64,000 nucleotides of DNA. Origin: Actinomycetes bacterium. Lineage in GTDB: Bacteria; Actinomycetota; Thermoleophilia; Solirubrobacterales; Solirubrobacteraceae. Both the position numbers and the translations under genes were made by a program. Shown one piece after another: positions 19,871-29,380 of the stretch. The number at the start of each line of letters is the position of its first letter. The first letter of the stretch is position 1. The stretch covers positions 1-64,000 of the forward strand of contig JAKAED010000003.1 in the NCBI GenBank assembly GCA_021820105.1, read 5' to 3'. The notes under the pieces were generated by a model. That model saw only the letters and a program-made list of their open reading frames with translations. It did no database searches and was not told where the DNA came from.

Positions 19871-20767
19871 TCAGCGGTCGAGTCCCATGATCGTCCGAGC
19901 CTCCGCCGGGGTTGCGGGCCGCCGGCCGAACATGCCCGCGAGTCCCGCCAATGCCTCAACCAGGTGGTGGTTGCGCTCGGCCACGCGCCCGTCCGGGAGG
20001 TAGATCCCGTCCTCGAACCCGAGCCGCACCGTGTTGGCGCCCAGCGCCAGCCCGAGCGTCGCCATCCGGTAGTTGCCGCGCCCGCCGCCGAGCACCCCCC
20101 AGACCGCGTTGGGGAAGAGGCGCTCACCCGTGCGCTGCATGTAGGAGAGCAGCTCAACGTCGGCCGGGGTGAAGCAGAGGTCGCCGCCGTACAGCAGCCA
20201 GATGTAGTCGGCATCACGGTCGAACACGCCGTCGTCGGCGTACTGGGAGAGACGGTGCAGCGCGTGCGTGTCGACGATCTCGTACTCGAGTGTGGAGCCC
20301 TTGGCATAGACGGCCCGGATCGCCTCCTTGAGGAACTGCGGAGAGTTGATGTAGGGAGTCTCCTCGTGATAGCCGCCCTCCGGGTGCAGGAAGTCCGTGG
20401 AGCCGGCGGCGACTCCGTACAGGTCGGGGCTGGGCTCCAGCCCGATCAGTGCCAGGCGCTCCTCGTCGGCGGGCCAGATGAGCTCCCCGGATGCCGGGTC
20501 GCGCCGCACGCCGATACCGTTGGTGGTCTGGACAAGGATGTCCGTGCGGTCACGGATGCGGGTGATGATGTCGCTGAAGACGCTTGTGTCCGCCGTGTTG
20601 CGCCCGTCCGTGTCGCGCGCGTGAACGTGCACGATCGCCGCTCCGGCCTCGCGGCACAGGCGCGCATCCTCGGCAATCTCCTCCGGGGTGATCGGAACCC
20701 GCGCTCCATCCCGGCTCATCTGCATGCCGCCGTTGACGGCCACCACGATCACAAGTGGCTCAGTCAT
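19871..20767 (-). CDS. BKACE/DUF849 family beta-keto acid cleavage enzyme
   Basis: VIVVAVNGGMQMSRDGARVPITPEEIAEDARLCREAGAAIVHVHARDTDGRNTADTSVFSDI; LGLALGANTVRLGFEDGIYLPDG. Confidence 0.85.
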   Translation of the reverse strand: MTEPLVIVVAVNGGMQMSRDGARVPITPEEIAEDARLCREAGAAIVHVHARDTDGRNTADTSVFSDIITRIRDRTDILVQTTNGIGVRRDPASGELIWPADEERLALIGLEPSPDLYGVAAGSTDFLHPEGGYHEETPYINSPQFLKEAIRAVYAKGSTLEYEIVDTHALHRLSQYADDGVFDRDADYIWLLYGGDLCFTPADVELLSYMQRTGERLFPNAVWGVLGGGRGNYRMATLGLALGANTVRLGFEDGIYLPDGRVAERNHHLVEALAGLAGMFGRRPATPAEARTIMGLDR

Positions 20768-20892
20768 CCTGTCTCCCCTCTGGTTGTGCCGGGCTGATTG
20801 CGCATGAGCGCTGACCGGCGGACACGAATCATCACTCGAATTCCGACGCGATTCTAAGCCGGGGCATCGCTCGGGCGGCGCACCTCGGGCGC

Positions 20893-20921
20893 TTGACGCC
20901 ACTACCGACCGGCCGTAGAGT
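20893..20921 (+). promoter_or_regulatory. Predicted sigma70-type promoter for the FAH-TetR-pca operon
   Basis: TTGACG - 17 bp - TAGAGT, 63 bp upstream of the 20984 start codon. Confidence 0.5.
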
Positions 20922-20928
20922 AGAAGTA

Positions 20929-20940
20929 GAACGCGCGTTC
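20929..20940. promoter_or_regulatory. Palindrome GAACGCGCGTTC, candidate operator near the expected transcription start
   Basis: 12-bp perfect palindrome immediately downstream of the predicted -10. Confidence 0.35.
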
Positions 20941-20983
20941 GCCTTACGGGCGCGACACCGTCAAGTCACGTCGAGGAGAGGTC

Positions 20984-21934
20984 ATGAGGGTCGCAAGAGT
21001 TGCCGTCGACGGCGCGTCCCGCGCAGCCGTCGTGGATCCGCAGGCGGATCTGGCGTGGCCGCTGGGTCCCGAGGTCGGCGTGATCGACGCGCTGACCGCT
21101 GAGGACCGGGAGGGGCTGGTCAGCAGCTCGGATCCGCGGCCGCTCTCGGAGATGCGCCTGCTGGCTCCGCTCGATCCGCCGTCGATCCGCGACTTCTCAG
21201 TGTTCGAGCAGCACATTGAGGGGATCATGATGGGGCAGGGCAGGGCGGTGCCCGAGAACTGGTACGAGTCCCCGTTCTGTTACTTCTCCAATCCGGCGGC
21301 GGTGACGGGCCCTGGCGAAGAGATCGCGGTGCCCCCCGGCTGCAGCGACCTGGATTTCGAGCTTGAGGTGGCCGCCGTCATCGGTCGGGCGGGCCGGAAC
21401 CTCGCTCCGGAGGAGGCGGGCAAACACATCGCGGGCTACACGATCTTCAACGATTGGTCGGCACGCGATCTGCAGTTTGCGGAGATGCGTCTGGGGCTCG
21501 GCATCTGTAAGGGCAAGGACTTCTCCAACACGCTCGGGCCCTGGATCGTTACGGCCGATGAACTCGAGCGTTTCCGCAGCGGCGATCGTCTGGATCTTGA
21601 CCTCAGGGCGGAGATCAACGGCGAGCCGTTACTTGACGGCGACACGCTCGCGAACATGGCCTGGAGTTTTGAGGAGCTGATCTCGTATGCCTCACGCGGT
21701 ACCTGGGTCCGGCCTGGCGATGTGATCGGCTCTGGCACGTGTGGCTACGGCTGCATGTTGGAGGTCCGCGGGCGCTTTGGTGCGGATTCCCATCCGTGGC
21801 TGGCTCCCGGCGACACCGTCACTCTGACGGTGGAGGGGATCGGGACGCTGGAGAACACGATCGGCGCCGGTGTCGACGTCATCCCACTGGCGGCTGCACG
21901 GCCGGGGCGGCACCGCAGCCGGGGGACCGCCTGA
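20984..21934 (+). CDS. Fumarylacetoacetate hydrolase family protein
   Basis: DLDFELEVAAVIGRAGRNL, GYTIFNDWSARDLQ, GKDFSNTLGPWIVTADEL, GDVIGSGTCGYGC. Confidence 0.87.
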   Translation: MRVARVAVDGASRAAVVDPQADLAWPLGPEVGVIDALTAEDREGLVSSSDPRPLSEMRLLAPLDPPSIRDFSVFEQHIEGIMMGQGRAVPENWYESPFCYFSNPAAVTGPGEEIAVPPGCSDLDFELEVAAVIGRAGRNLAPEEAGKHIAGYTIFNDWSARDLQFAEMRLGLGICKGKDFSNTLGPWIVTADELERFRSGDRLDLDLRAEINGEPLLDGDTLANMAWSFEELISYASRGTWVRPGDVIGSGTCGYGCMLEVRGRFGADSHPWLAPGDTVTLTVEGIGTLENTIGAGVDVIPLAAARPGRHRSRGTA

Positions 21935-21977
21935 TGGCGCTCGGGCGTAGGCCTCCGGCCCAGATAGGATCTGCGTG

Positions 21978-22607
21978 GTGTCGACTTCCGAGCCCCTGAT
22001 CCGGCCGCCGCTGCAGAGACGCAGTCAGGAGTCGCTGGAGCGTGTGCTGACCGCCGGCTTTGAGGTACTCAAGGAGCATGGTTTCGACGGGTTCACGCTG
22101 CAGGAGGTGAGCCGCCGCGCGGGTGTCTCAATCGGGTCGATCTACTCTCGCGTGCAGAGCCGGGAGGCGCTCATCATGGCAATCTACGAGCGGGTCATGG
22201 ACTGGGCGGACGAGCAGGACGCCATCTCCCGTGACGGCAGCCGTTACGACCTGGATCCAAGGGAGCGCATCGAACTGATCGTCACCGACATGGCCACGGC
22301 GATGCTCGCTCACGGCGACACGCTGCGCGTGTTCATGCGGCAGGCGCCGCTGAATCCGGAAGTCTGGGAGCGCGGTTCAGCAAAGTCCAAGGCGACCGCG
22401 GAGATCTTCAGCGCAGCTCTGCTGGAGCGTCGCGAGGACATCAACCATACCGACCCGGAACTGGCTGTCGACATGGCCTGGCGCATGGTCTACACGCTCA
22501 TTGCAAGGTGGATCACGCACGGCTCGAACTTCGAGTCGCCGCGGCCGCTCGATGAGACGACCATGGTTCGCGAGCTGGCACACGCTATCGCCGACTACCT
22601 GCTCTGA
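21978..22607 (+). CDS. TetR/AcrR family transcriptional regulator
   Basis: LTAGFEVLKEHGFDGFTLQEVSRRAGVSIGSIYSRVQSREALIMAIYERV helix-turn-helix; GTG start. Confidence 0.87.
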   Translation: MSTSEPLIRPPLQRRSQESLERVLTAGFEVLKEHGFDGFTLQEVSRRAGVSIGSIYSRVQSREALIMAIYERVMDWADEQDAISRDGSRYDLDPRERIELIVTDMATAMLAHGDTLRVFMRQAPLNPEVWERGSAKSKATAEIFSAALLERREDINHTDPELAVDMAWRMVYTLIARWITHGSNFESPRPLDETTMVRELAHAIADYLL

Positions 22608-22638
22608 CTCGCGACGGCGTCATGGCAGCTGATCGTTG

Positions 22639-23394
22639 ATGAGCGCCCGTCTCCGTGGCAGGGTGATAGTCGTGACGGGAGCCGGGCGCGGTCAGGGCGA
22701 GGCTGAGGTGAAGCGGCTGGCTGAGGAGGGCGCCCAGGTGATTGCCTGCGACCTGGAGCCGCCGAGCTCACCGGGCTCGGTGCACGGCGCCGCATTGGAT
22801 GTTGCCAACCCGGCGGACTGGGCGGATCTGGCCGATCGGATCGCGCAGGGCTTCGGCCGCGTGGACGGACTCATCAACAACGCCGCCGTCACCAGCCGCT
22901 TCCGCCTACCGGAGGTCTCGCTGCAGGAGTGGAACCGCGTCCTGGCGATCAACCTCACTGGTCCGCTGCTGGGTATCCAGACGCTGCTGCCGCTGATGCC
23001 GGAGGGAGCATCAATCGTCAACGTCGGTTCGATCGCGGCGCTGAACGGTCACTACACCGCCGCATACACGGCGAGCAAGTGGGGCCTGCGTGGTCTCACC
23101 CAGACCGCAGCGATGGAACTGGGCGCGCGCGGGATCCGGGTCAACGCCGTCCATCCTGGCTACATCGACACGCCCATGACCGCCACTGCGCCGGCCGCCT
23201 TCCTCGAGGCGAACCTCCAGGTCACGCCGCTTGGTCGCGCGGGTGAGCCGGAGGAGGTTGCGGAGCTCATGGTCTTCCTGATGTCCGATGAATCACGCTT
23301 CATCAACGGCGCCGAGATCACGATTGACGGCGGGCAGGTTGCCGGTGGCCTGGCGACCCTCATGTCCAATGCGGCGCGCGGGGCCGGGAAGTGA
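22639..23394 (+). CDS. SDR family oxidoreductase
   Basis: VIVVTGAGRGQGEAEVKRLAEEGA; NNAAV; YTASKWGL. Confidence 0.87.
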   Translation: MSARLRGRVIVVTGAGRGQGEAEVKRLAEEGAQVIACDLEPPSSPGSVHGAALDVANPADWADLADRIAQGFGRVDGLINNAAVTSRFRLPEVSLQEWNRVLAINLTGPLLGIQTLLPLMPEGASIVNVGSIAALNGHYTAAYTASKWGLRGLTQTAAMELGARGIRVNAVHPGYIDTPMTATAPAAFLEANLQVTPLGRAGEPEEVAELMVFLMSDESRFINGAEITIDGGQVAGGLATLMSNAARGAGK

Positions 23395-24140
23395 GCGGCC
23401 GCCTGCAGGGCAAGGTCGCGTTGATCAGCGGCACCGCCCGCGGCCAAGGGGCCGCGGCCCGCGAGCGCTTCGTGGCTGAGGGAGCAACGGTGTTCGGCGG
23501 CGACCTGAATACCAGTACCGGCGAAGCCCACCTCGACGTGACCGACGAGGCATCTGTGGCGGCCTGGATCCAGCGGGCGATCGACGCCCACGACCGTATC
23601 GACATCCTCTACAACAATGCGGGTGCGGTTCGTTTCGCGGCGGTTGATGACCAATCGCTTGAGGACTGGCGCTTCACGCTCGCGGCCGAGCTCGACTCGG
23701 TGTTCCTGACCTGCAAGCGCGCCTGGCCGCACCTGAAGGCAAGCCGCGGCGTGATCCTCAACGTGGGCTCAACCGCTGGTCTGACCGGTTCAATGACCAA
23801 CCAGCGGGCCGCGCACAGCGCCTCAAAGGGCGGCGTGATCGCGCTAACCAGGCAGCTGGCAGCGGAGGGAGCTCCTCACGGGATACGTGTCAACTCCATC
23901 AGCCCGGGCATGATCGCGACACCCGGCGCGCGGGAGAACCTGCTTGCTCCTCACCATCCGATGCGTGCAATCGCCGACGCGATCCCGCTCGGGCGCCTCG
24001 GCACGGAGCAGGACGTGACACCAGCGGCCGTGTTTCTCTGCAGTGATGAGGCCGCATACATAACCGGAGCCAACCTCGTCATTGATGGCGGCTGGTCGGT
24101 TGTGCTCCCAGGAGCCCAACAGATGAAGGAGAACGAGTGA
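23391..24140 (+). CDS. SDR family oxidoreductase
   Basis: ALISGTARGQGAAARERFVAEGA; YNNAGAV; HSASKGG. Confidence 0.85.
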   Translation: MSGRLQGKVALISGTARGQGAAARERFVAEGATVFGGDLNTSTGEAHLDVTDEASVAAWIQRAIDAHDRIDILYNNAGAVRFAAVDDQSLEDWRFTLAAELDSVFLTCKRAWPHLKASRGVILNVGSTAGLTGSMTNQRAAHSASKGGVIALTRQLAAEGAPHGIRVNSISPGMIATPGARENLLAPHHPMRAIADAIPLGRLGTEQDVTPAAVFLCSDEAAYITGANLVIDGGWSVVLPGAQQMKENE

Positions 24141-24430
24141 TTCTCGAGCGCGCATTGTTGGTCATCAGGCCAGGATCCGAGCAGGAGTTTGAGGAGGCGA
24201 TGGAGCGGGCCAGGGAGGTTCTGGCGCAGGCCACGGGATTTCAATCCTTCAGGTTGCAGCGTGGGATCGAGCAGCCCTCCACCTACCTGCTGCTGATTGA
24301 GTGGGAGCGACTTGAGGACCACATGCAGGGCTTCCGTGAGTCTGAGCTGTTCGTCCGCTGGCGTGAGTTGATCGGGCCCTACTTTGCCGACGCTCCTGAG
24401 GTCCAGCACTACGGCGCGCCCATCCTGTAG
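24137..24430 (+). CDS. ABM-superfamily (antibiotic biosynthesis monooxygenase) protein
   Basis: RALLVIRPGSEQEFEEAMERAREVLAQATGFQSFRLQRG...LLLIEWERLEDHMQGFRES. Confidence 0.72.
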   Translation: MILERALLVIRPGSEQEFEEAMERAREVLAQATGFQSFRLQRGIEQPSTYLLLIEWERLEDHMQGFRESELFVRWRELIGPYFADAPEVQHYGAPIL

Positions 24431-24513
24431 CGGCGGGTGGGAACGGACTGGTTCCTGCACGCAGCGGTTACTCTGTGCACGCAGGGCTAAATCTCCAGGC
24501 GGAGGGATGAGCA

Positions 24514-25326
24514 GTGGCGCAGTTGGTGTCGCTCAGTGAGGCGATCGCGGAGACGGTGCATGACGGCGACAGTGTCGCTCTGGAGGGCTTCACGCACCTG
24601 ATCCCGTTTGCGGCCGGCCATGAGGTGCTGCGGCAGGGGCGCCGTGACCTGGAGCTGATCCGGATGACGCCGGACATCCTCTATGACCAGATGATCGGCG
24701 TCGGTGCGGCGCGCCGGCTGGTGTTCTCCTACGGCGGAAATCCCGGCGTGGGCTCTCTGCACCGCTTCCGTGACGCGATCGAGCACGGCTGGCCACGGCC
24801 GATCGAGGTGGAGGAGCACTCGCACGCGGGGATGGCCAACCGCTATGTGGCCGGCGCATCAAGGCTCCCGTTCATGGTGATGCGCGGCTACACCGGAACC
24901 GACCTGGCGGCGCACACGAATGTCCGGCCGATCACCTGCCCGTTCAGCGGTGAGGAGCTGATGGCGGTGCCGGCATTGAACCCGGACGTCGCGATCGTGC
25001 ACGCCCAGGAGGCCGACCGCGATGGCAACGTTCAACTGTGGGGCATCCCGGGCGTGCAGAAGGAGGCGCTGCTTGCGGCGTCGCGCACGGTGGTGACCGT
25101 TGAGCGAACCGTCGAGCGGATCGAGCAACGGCCTGGCGGTGTCGTGATCCCGGGCTGGGTGATTGATTTCGTGGCGGAGTCGCCGGGCGGATCGTTGCCC
25201 TCCTATGCGGCCGGTATCACGCAGCGCGACAACAACTTCTACCGGGAGTGGGATGTGATCAGCCGCGACCGCGAGCAGTTTCAGGCGTGGATGGAAGCGC
25301 ACGTGCTGGGCGGAGTGACGGCATGA
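24514..25326 (+). CDS. pcaI: 3-oxoadipate CoA-transferase subunit A
   Basis: CoA-transferase family I alpha: VHDGDSVALEGFTHLIPFAAGHEVLRQ; located in the pca cluster; GTG start. Confidence 0.8.
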   Translation: MAQLVSLSEAIAETVHDGDSVALEGFTHLIPFAAGHEVLRQGRRDLELIRMTPDILYDQMIGVGAARRLVFSYGGNPGVGSLHRFRDAIEHGWPRPIEVEEHSHAGMANRYVAGASRLPFMVMRGYTGTDLAAHTNVRPITCPFSGEELMAVPALNPDVAIVHAQEADRDGNVQLWGIPGVQKEALLAASRTVVTVERTVERIEQRPGGVVIPGWVIDFVAESPGGSLPSYAAGITQRDNNFYREWDVISRDREQFQAWMEAHVLGGVTA

Positions 25327-26078
25327 CCGGCCGAGCTGACGGCGGGCTCGCCGCCTCCGGCCCGCTGGCCGGAGGCGTTGCTGAGGCCGAGTACACAAAC
25401 GGCGAGCTGCAGACGATCGTCGCCGCACGCAGCCTTGCCGGCAAACGGTCCTGCTTCATCGGCGTCGGGCGTCCGAGCACCGCGGCGCTGCTGGCGCGGA
25501 TGGTCCACAACCCCAAGCTGGTGCTCGTCTACGAGTCAGGGACGATCGGCGCAAAGCCCTACCACGTGCCGCTCTCAATCGGTGATGGGGAGCTTGCCGA
25601 GACCGCGGATCTGGTCGTGTCGGTTCCGGAGATGTTCAACTACTGGATCGGGCCCGGTCAGGTACAGGTGGCGTTCCTCGGCGCGGCCCAGATCGACCCG
25701 CAGGCGAACCTGAACTCGACCGTGATCGGTGAGTACGAGCATCCCAGGACGCGACTTCCGGGCGCGGGCGGTGCTCCGGAGATCGCCACCGGCTGTGAGG
25801 AGGTCGTGGTGATCGCCCCGCACTCCAAGCGCACGTTCGTCCAGGAGCTCGACTTCAGGACCACCCGTGGCGATCGCACAACGCTCGTGATCACCGACCT
25901 GGGGGTGCTCAGGCCGGTCGATGGCGAACTGACGCTGACGACGCTCCATCCGGGCGTCTCCGTCGAGCAGGTACGGGAAAACACCGGTTGGGACCTGAAG
26001 GCGGTTGCTAGCGTCGCAGTATCCCCTGCGCCGACGTCCGAGGAGCTCGCGGCGCTGAGGGAACTGGTGTCGAGGTGA
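25323..26078 (+). CDS. pcaJ: 3-oxoadipate CoA-transferase subunit B
   Basis: CoA-transferase beta: LVLVYESGTIGAKPYHVPLSIGDGEL; 4-bp ATGA overlap with pcaI. Confidence 0.8.
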   Translation: MTGRADGGLAASGPLAGGVAEAEYTNGELQTIVAARSLAGKRSCFIGVGRPSTAALLARMVHNPKLVLVYESGTIGAKPYHVPLSIGDGELAETADLVVSVPEMFNYWIGPGQVQVAFLGAAQIDPQANLNSTVIGEYEHPRTRLPGAGGAPEIATGCEEVVVIAPHSKRTFVQELDFRTTRGDRTTLVITDLGVLRPVDGELTLTTLHPGVSVEQVRENTGWDLKAVASVAVSPAPTSEELAALRELVSR

Positions 26079-26120
26079 CGGCCGGCACCGACCAGGTAAG
26101 CGGCAGTGACAAGGAGAGAG

Positions 26121-26906
26121 ATGAGCACGGCAGAGCGTGATGAAACCCGGGAGACCGGCCAGGATGAGGTGCGCCAGATCTACGACCCCGTGGCCGATAC
26201 ACCGCTGCGTTACCGGCGTAGTCCTGCTGAGGCCAATCCGCCGCTGGACTATGAGCCCTACAAGTCGACGCAGCTCCGCCACCCCAAGGAGCCGATGCTC
26301 TACCTGCCGCACTCGATCACGGAGATCACCGGCCCGCAGCTGGACCGGACACTGCATCTGAAGCCCAGCGACAGCGACCTGACTGTTCAGGGGCAGGGCG
26401 AACCGGTTGGTCAGCGGATCACGATCTCCGGCCATGTCTACGACACGGAGGGAAAGCCGCTGCGTGACACGCTGGTTGAGATCTGGCAGGCCAACGCCGC
26501 GGGACGCTATGACCACCGCTGGGACCGCTGGGCGGCGCCGCTCGATCCCAACTTCCACGGCGCCGGGCGCTGCCTGACGGACGCCGGGGGCCGTTTTGAG
26601 TTCACGACGATCCGGCCTGGGCCGTATCCGTGGGGGAACCACTACAACGCGTGGCGTCCGGCGCACGTCCACTTCTCGCTGCTGGGGCGTGCGTTCACGC
26701 AGCGGCTGGTGACGCAGATGTACTTCCCGGATGATCCCTTCTTCCCCTACGACCCGATCTTCAATTCCGTTCGCGATGAGCAGGCGCGTCAGCGGATGAT
26801 CTCCACCTTCAACATCCATGAAACCCGGCCGAACTGGGCACAGGCGTTCAACTGGGACATCTATCTGCGCGGCCCCGCGGCCACGCCCTTTGAGGAGGCC
26901 CTGTAG
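26121..26906 (+). CDS. pcaH: Protocatechuate 3,4-dioxygenase beta subunit
   Basis: ISGHVYDTEGKPLRDTLVEIWQANAAGRYDHRWD...RPGPYPWGNHYNAWRPAHVHFSLLG. Confidence 0.92.
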   Translation: MSTAERDETRETGQDEVRQIYDPVADTPLRYRRSPAEANPPLDYEPYKSTQLRHPKEPMLYLPHSITEITGPQLDRTLHLKPSDSDLTVQGQGEPVGQRITISGHVYDTEGKPLRDTLVEIWQANAAGRYDHRWDRWAAPLDPNFHGAGRCLTDAGGRFEFTTIRPGPYPWGNHYNAWRPAHVHFSLLGRAFTQRLVTQMYFPDDPFFPYDPIFNSVRDEQARQRMISTFNIHETRPNWAQAFNWDIYLRGPAATPFEEAL

Positions 26907-26908
26907 CG

Positions 26909-27472
26909 ATGATCTTCGAGGTGACTCCAGCTCAGACCGTTGGACCCTACTTTGCGATCGGGCTGCCGTTCGAGGACGGGCCGCTGATCGTCCCGGAGGG
27001 CACGCCGGGCCTGATCCGGATCCGTGGCGCCGTCTACGACGGACGCGGCGAGATCATCCCAGACCACCTGATTGAGTTCTGGCAGCCGGACGCGGAGGGC
27101 CGCTTTGCAGACATCTACGGGTACGGTGAGCAGTCGACCCTGCCGGGTTTCCGAGGCTTCGGGCGCTGCGGCTACGAGGACGGCGACGGTACCTATGAGA
27201 TGGTGACGGTGAAGCCAGGGCGCGTACCCGGAGCCGACGGCAAGCTCCAGGCGCCCCACATCGATGTGACGCTCTTTGCCAGGGGGATGCTCAACCGCGT
27301 CGTCACCAGGATCTACTTCGCCGACGAGACCGAGGCCAACGCCTCCGATCAGGTCTTGAGCACCGTTCCCGCCGAGCGCCGTCATACGCTCTTGGCGCAG
27401 CCGACCCAGGATGGCTACAGCTTCGATATCCGTCTGCAGGGCCCCGGAGAGACTGTCTTCTTTGACATCTGA
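26909..27472 (+). CDS. pcaG: Protocatechuate 3,4-dioxygenase alpha subunit
   Basis: VTPAQTVGPYFAIGLPF...LIEFWQPDAEGRFADIYGYGEQSTLPGFRGFGRCGYEDGDGTYEMVTVKPG. Confidence 0.92.
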   Translation: MIFEVTPAQTVGPYFAIGLPFEDGPLIVPEGTPGLIRIRGAVYDGRGEIIPDHLIEFWQPDAEGRFADIYGYGEQSTLPGFRGFGRCGYEDGDGTYEMVTVKPGRVPGADGKLQAPHIDVTLFARGMLNRVVTRIYFADETEANASDQVLSTVPAERRHTLLAQPTQDGYSFDIRLQGPGETVFFDI

Positions 27473-28613
27473 ACTCTTTGCCGGAACCTACTCCCGCGGC
27501 GGTGCCGCGGATGCTGTCACCGCCGAGGCGTGGGTTCGGGCGATGGTTGACGCGGAGGCTGCGCTGGCGGCGGCCTGCGTGGTGGAGGGGCTCATCAGCC
27601 CGCAGGCGGGAGCCTCGATCCTTGAGGCACTCAGGCAGGGTCAGCTGGATGTGAACGCGATTGCGGCCGAGGCCGGGGAACACGCCACCCCGGTGATCGG
27701 GCTGGTGCGACAGCTCCGGGACCGCGTCGGCGAGCAGTATGCGGAGGCGGTTCACCTCGGTGCCACCAGTCAGGACATTGTCGATACCGCCGCGATGCTG
27801 GTCGCGCAGCGCGCGCTGGAGGTGATTCTCGCGGACGCCCGGGCGGCCGGAGCCGCCGCCGAGCGGCTCGCGCATACGCACCGCCTGACGCCGATGGTCG
27901 GGCGCACGCTGCTGCAGCAGGCGCTGCCGACCTCATTCGGATTGGTGGCGGCCGGCTGGATGGTCGGTTTGGGGCGAGCCGTGGCCGAACTGGAGCGTGT
28001 GCGTGAGCAGGTCCTGGCTGTGCAGATGGGGGGTCCCGTCGGTGCTCGCTCACCGCAGATAGCCGCGCGGGTCGCGGCAACGCTGGGTCTGGCCGAACCG
28101 CTGCTCCCGTGGCATACCGAACGCACGCGCCCCGCTGCGCTCGCAGCGGGGCTGGGCGCACTTGCCGGCGTTGCGGGTAAGGTCGCCCGCGATGTCTGTC
28201 TGCTGGCGCAGACCGAGCTCGGGGAGCTGCGCGAGGGCGGTGAGGGGCGTGGCGGATCCTCAGCCATGGCACATAAGCGCAACCCCGTGGCGGCCGTCTC
28301 GGTGCTCGCATGCAGCCGGCGGACGCCGGCGCTGGTCGCGACGATGTTCGCCGCCATGGAGCAGGAGCAGCAGCGTGCCGCCGGAGCTTGGCAGACGGAG
28401 TGGGGAACACTGACTGAGCTGCTCACGCTCACCGGTTCGGCTGTGGCGTGGTTGGCCGACCTGCTCGGGCACCTGCAGGTCGACGTGGAACGGATGCAGG
28501 AGAACCTTGATCTGCTGGCGCAGAGCGGCGTGCAAGCCGCCGCGTCCCCGGAGCGACGGCTTGCCGATGCTGCGGAGTTGGTTGATCGAGCCCTGGCGGG
28601 GGTGGACCGGTGA
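27462..28613 (+). CDS. pcaB: 3-carboxy-cis,cis-muconate cycloisomerase
   Basis: Fumarase/ASL superfamily; GATSQDIVDT and GGSSAMAHKRNPVAAV signatures; likely TTG start overlapping pcaG. Confidence 0.88.
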   Translation: MTSELFAGTYSRGGAADAVTAEAWVRAMVDAEAALAAACVVEGLISPQAGASILEALRQGQLDVNAIAAEAGEHATPVIGLVRQLRDRVGEQYAEAVHLGATSQDIVDTAAMLVAQRALEVILADARAAGAAAERLAHTHRLTPMVGRTLLQQALPTSFGLVAAGWMVGLGRAVAELERVREQVLAVQMGGPVGARSPQIAARVAATLGLAEPLLPWHTERTRPAALAAGLGALAGVAGKVARDVCLLAQTELGELREGGEGRGGSSAMAHKRNPVAAVSVLACSRRTPALVATMFAAMEQEQQRAAGAWQTEWGTLTELLTLTGSAVAWLADLLGHLQVDVERMQENLDLLAQSGVQAAASPERRLADAAELVDRALAGVDR

Positions 28614-29380
28614 GCGTGGTGCCGCTCCATCACAGTGCCGAGGGTCCGGCGGATGCGCCGGTGCTGCTGCTCGGCGGCTCGCTTGGCACGAGTCTGGAGA
28701 TGTGGGAGCCGCAGTTGACCGTACTCAGCAGCCGCTTCAGGGTGATCGCATTTGACCAACGCGGCCACGGACGTTCGCCCGCCCCAATGGGTCCGTATTC
28801 AATCGCCGACCTGGGCGGTGATGTGGTCGCGCTGATGGACACGCTGGGAATCGAGCGAGCCTCCTACGCCGGCCTCTCCATCGGCGGGATGGCGGGTATC
28901 TGGCTCGGCGCAAATGCTGCTGATCGCCTGGATCGGCTCGTGCTGCTGTGCACGTCCGCTTACGCTCCGCCGCCGTCTCGCTGGCTTGAGCGCGCCGCGG
29001 CGGTGCGGGCCGCCGGCAGCGCGGCGGTGGTGGCTGACGCCGTGGTGGAGCGTTGGTTCACGCCTCCCTGGGCGGCCGCCAACCCTGAGGCGGTGGCAGA
29101 CCACCGGGCAATGATCGCCGCCACCGACCCCGAGGGTTACGCCGGCTGCTGTGAGGCTATAGCCGCGATGGATCTGCGGGACAGCCTGGCGCGGGTGAGC
29201 GTCCCGACGCTCGTGGTGGGAGCCGAGGGTGATGAGGCGCTGCCGCCAGAGCACCAGCGGCTGATCGCCGAGCGCGTGCCGGGAGCACGGCTGGCGTTGA
29301 TCGGCGACGCAGCGCACATTGCGAGCGCTCAACAACCAGAGCAGATCAACCGGCTGATCGAGGAGCATCTCAGAGCATGA
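28610..29380 (+). CDS. pcaD: 3-oxoadipate enol-lactonase
   Basis: LLGGSLGTSLEMWEPQLTVLSSRFRVIAFDQRGHGRS; GLSIGGMAGIWLG. Confidence 0.88.
   Translation: MSVVPLHHSAEGPADAPVLLLGGSLGTSLEMWEPQLTVLSSRFRVIAFDQRGHGRSPAPMGPYSIADLGGDVVALMDTLGIERASYAGLSIGGMAGIWLGANAADRLDRLVLLCTSAYAPPPSRWLERAAAVRAAGSAAVVADAVVERWFTPPWAAANPEAVADHRAMIAATDPEGYAGCCEAIAAMDLRDSLARVSVPTLVVGAEGDEALPPEHQRLIAERVPGARLALIGDAAHIASAQQPEQINRLIEEHLRA

Noticed and set aside
25575-26819. 414-aa minus-strand ORF
   Set aside because: Antisense to pcaJ and pcaH; no recognisable domain
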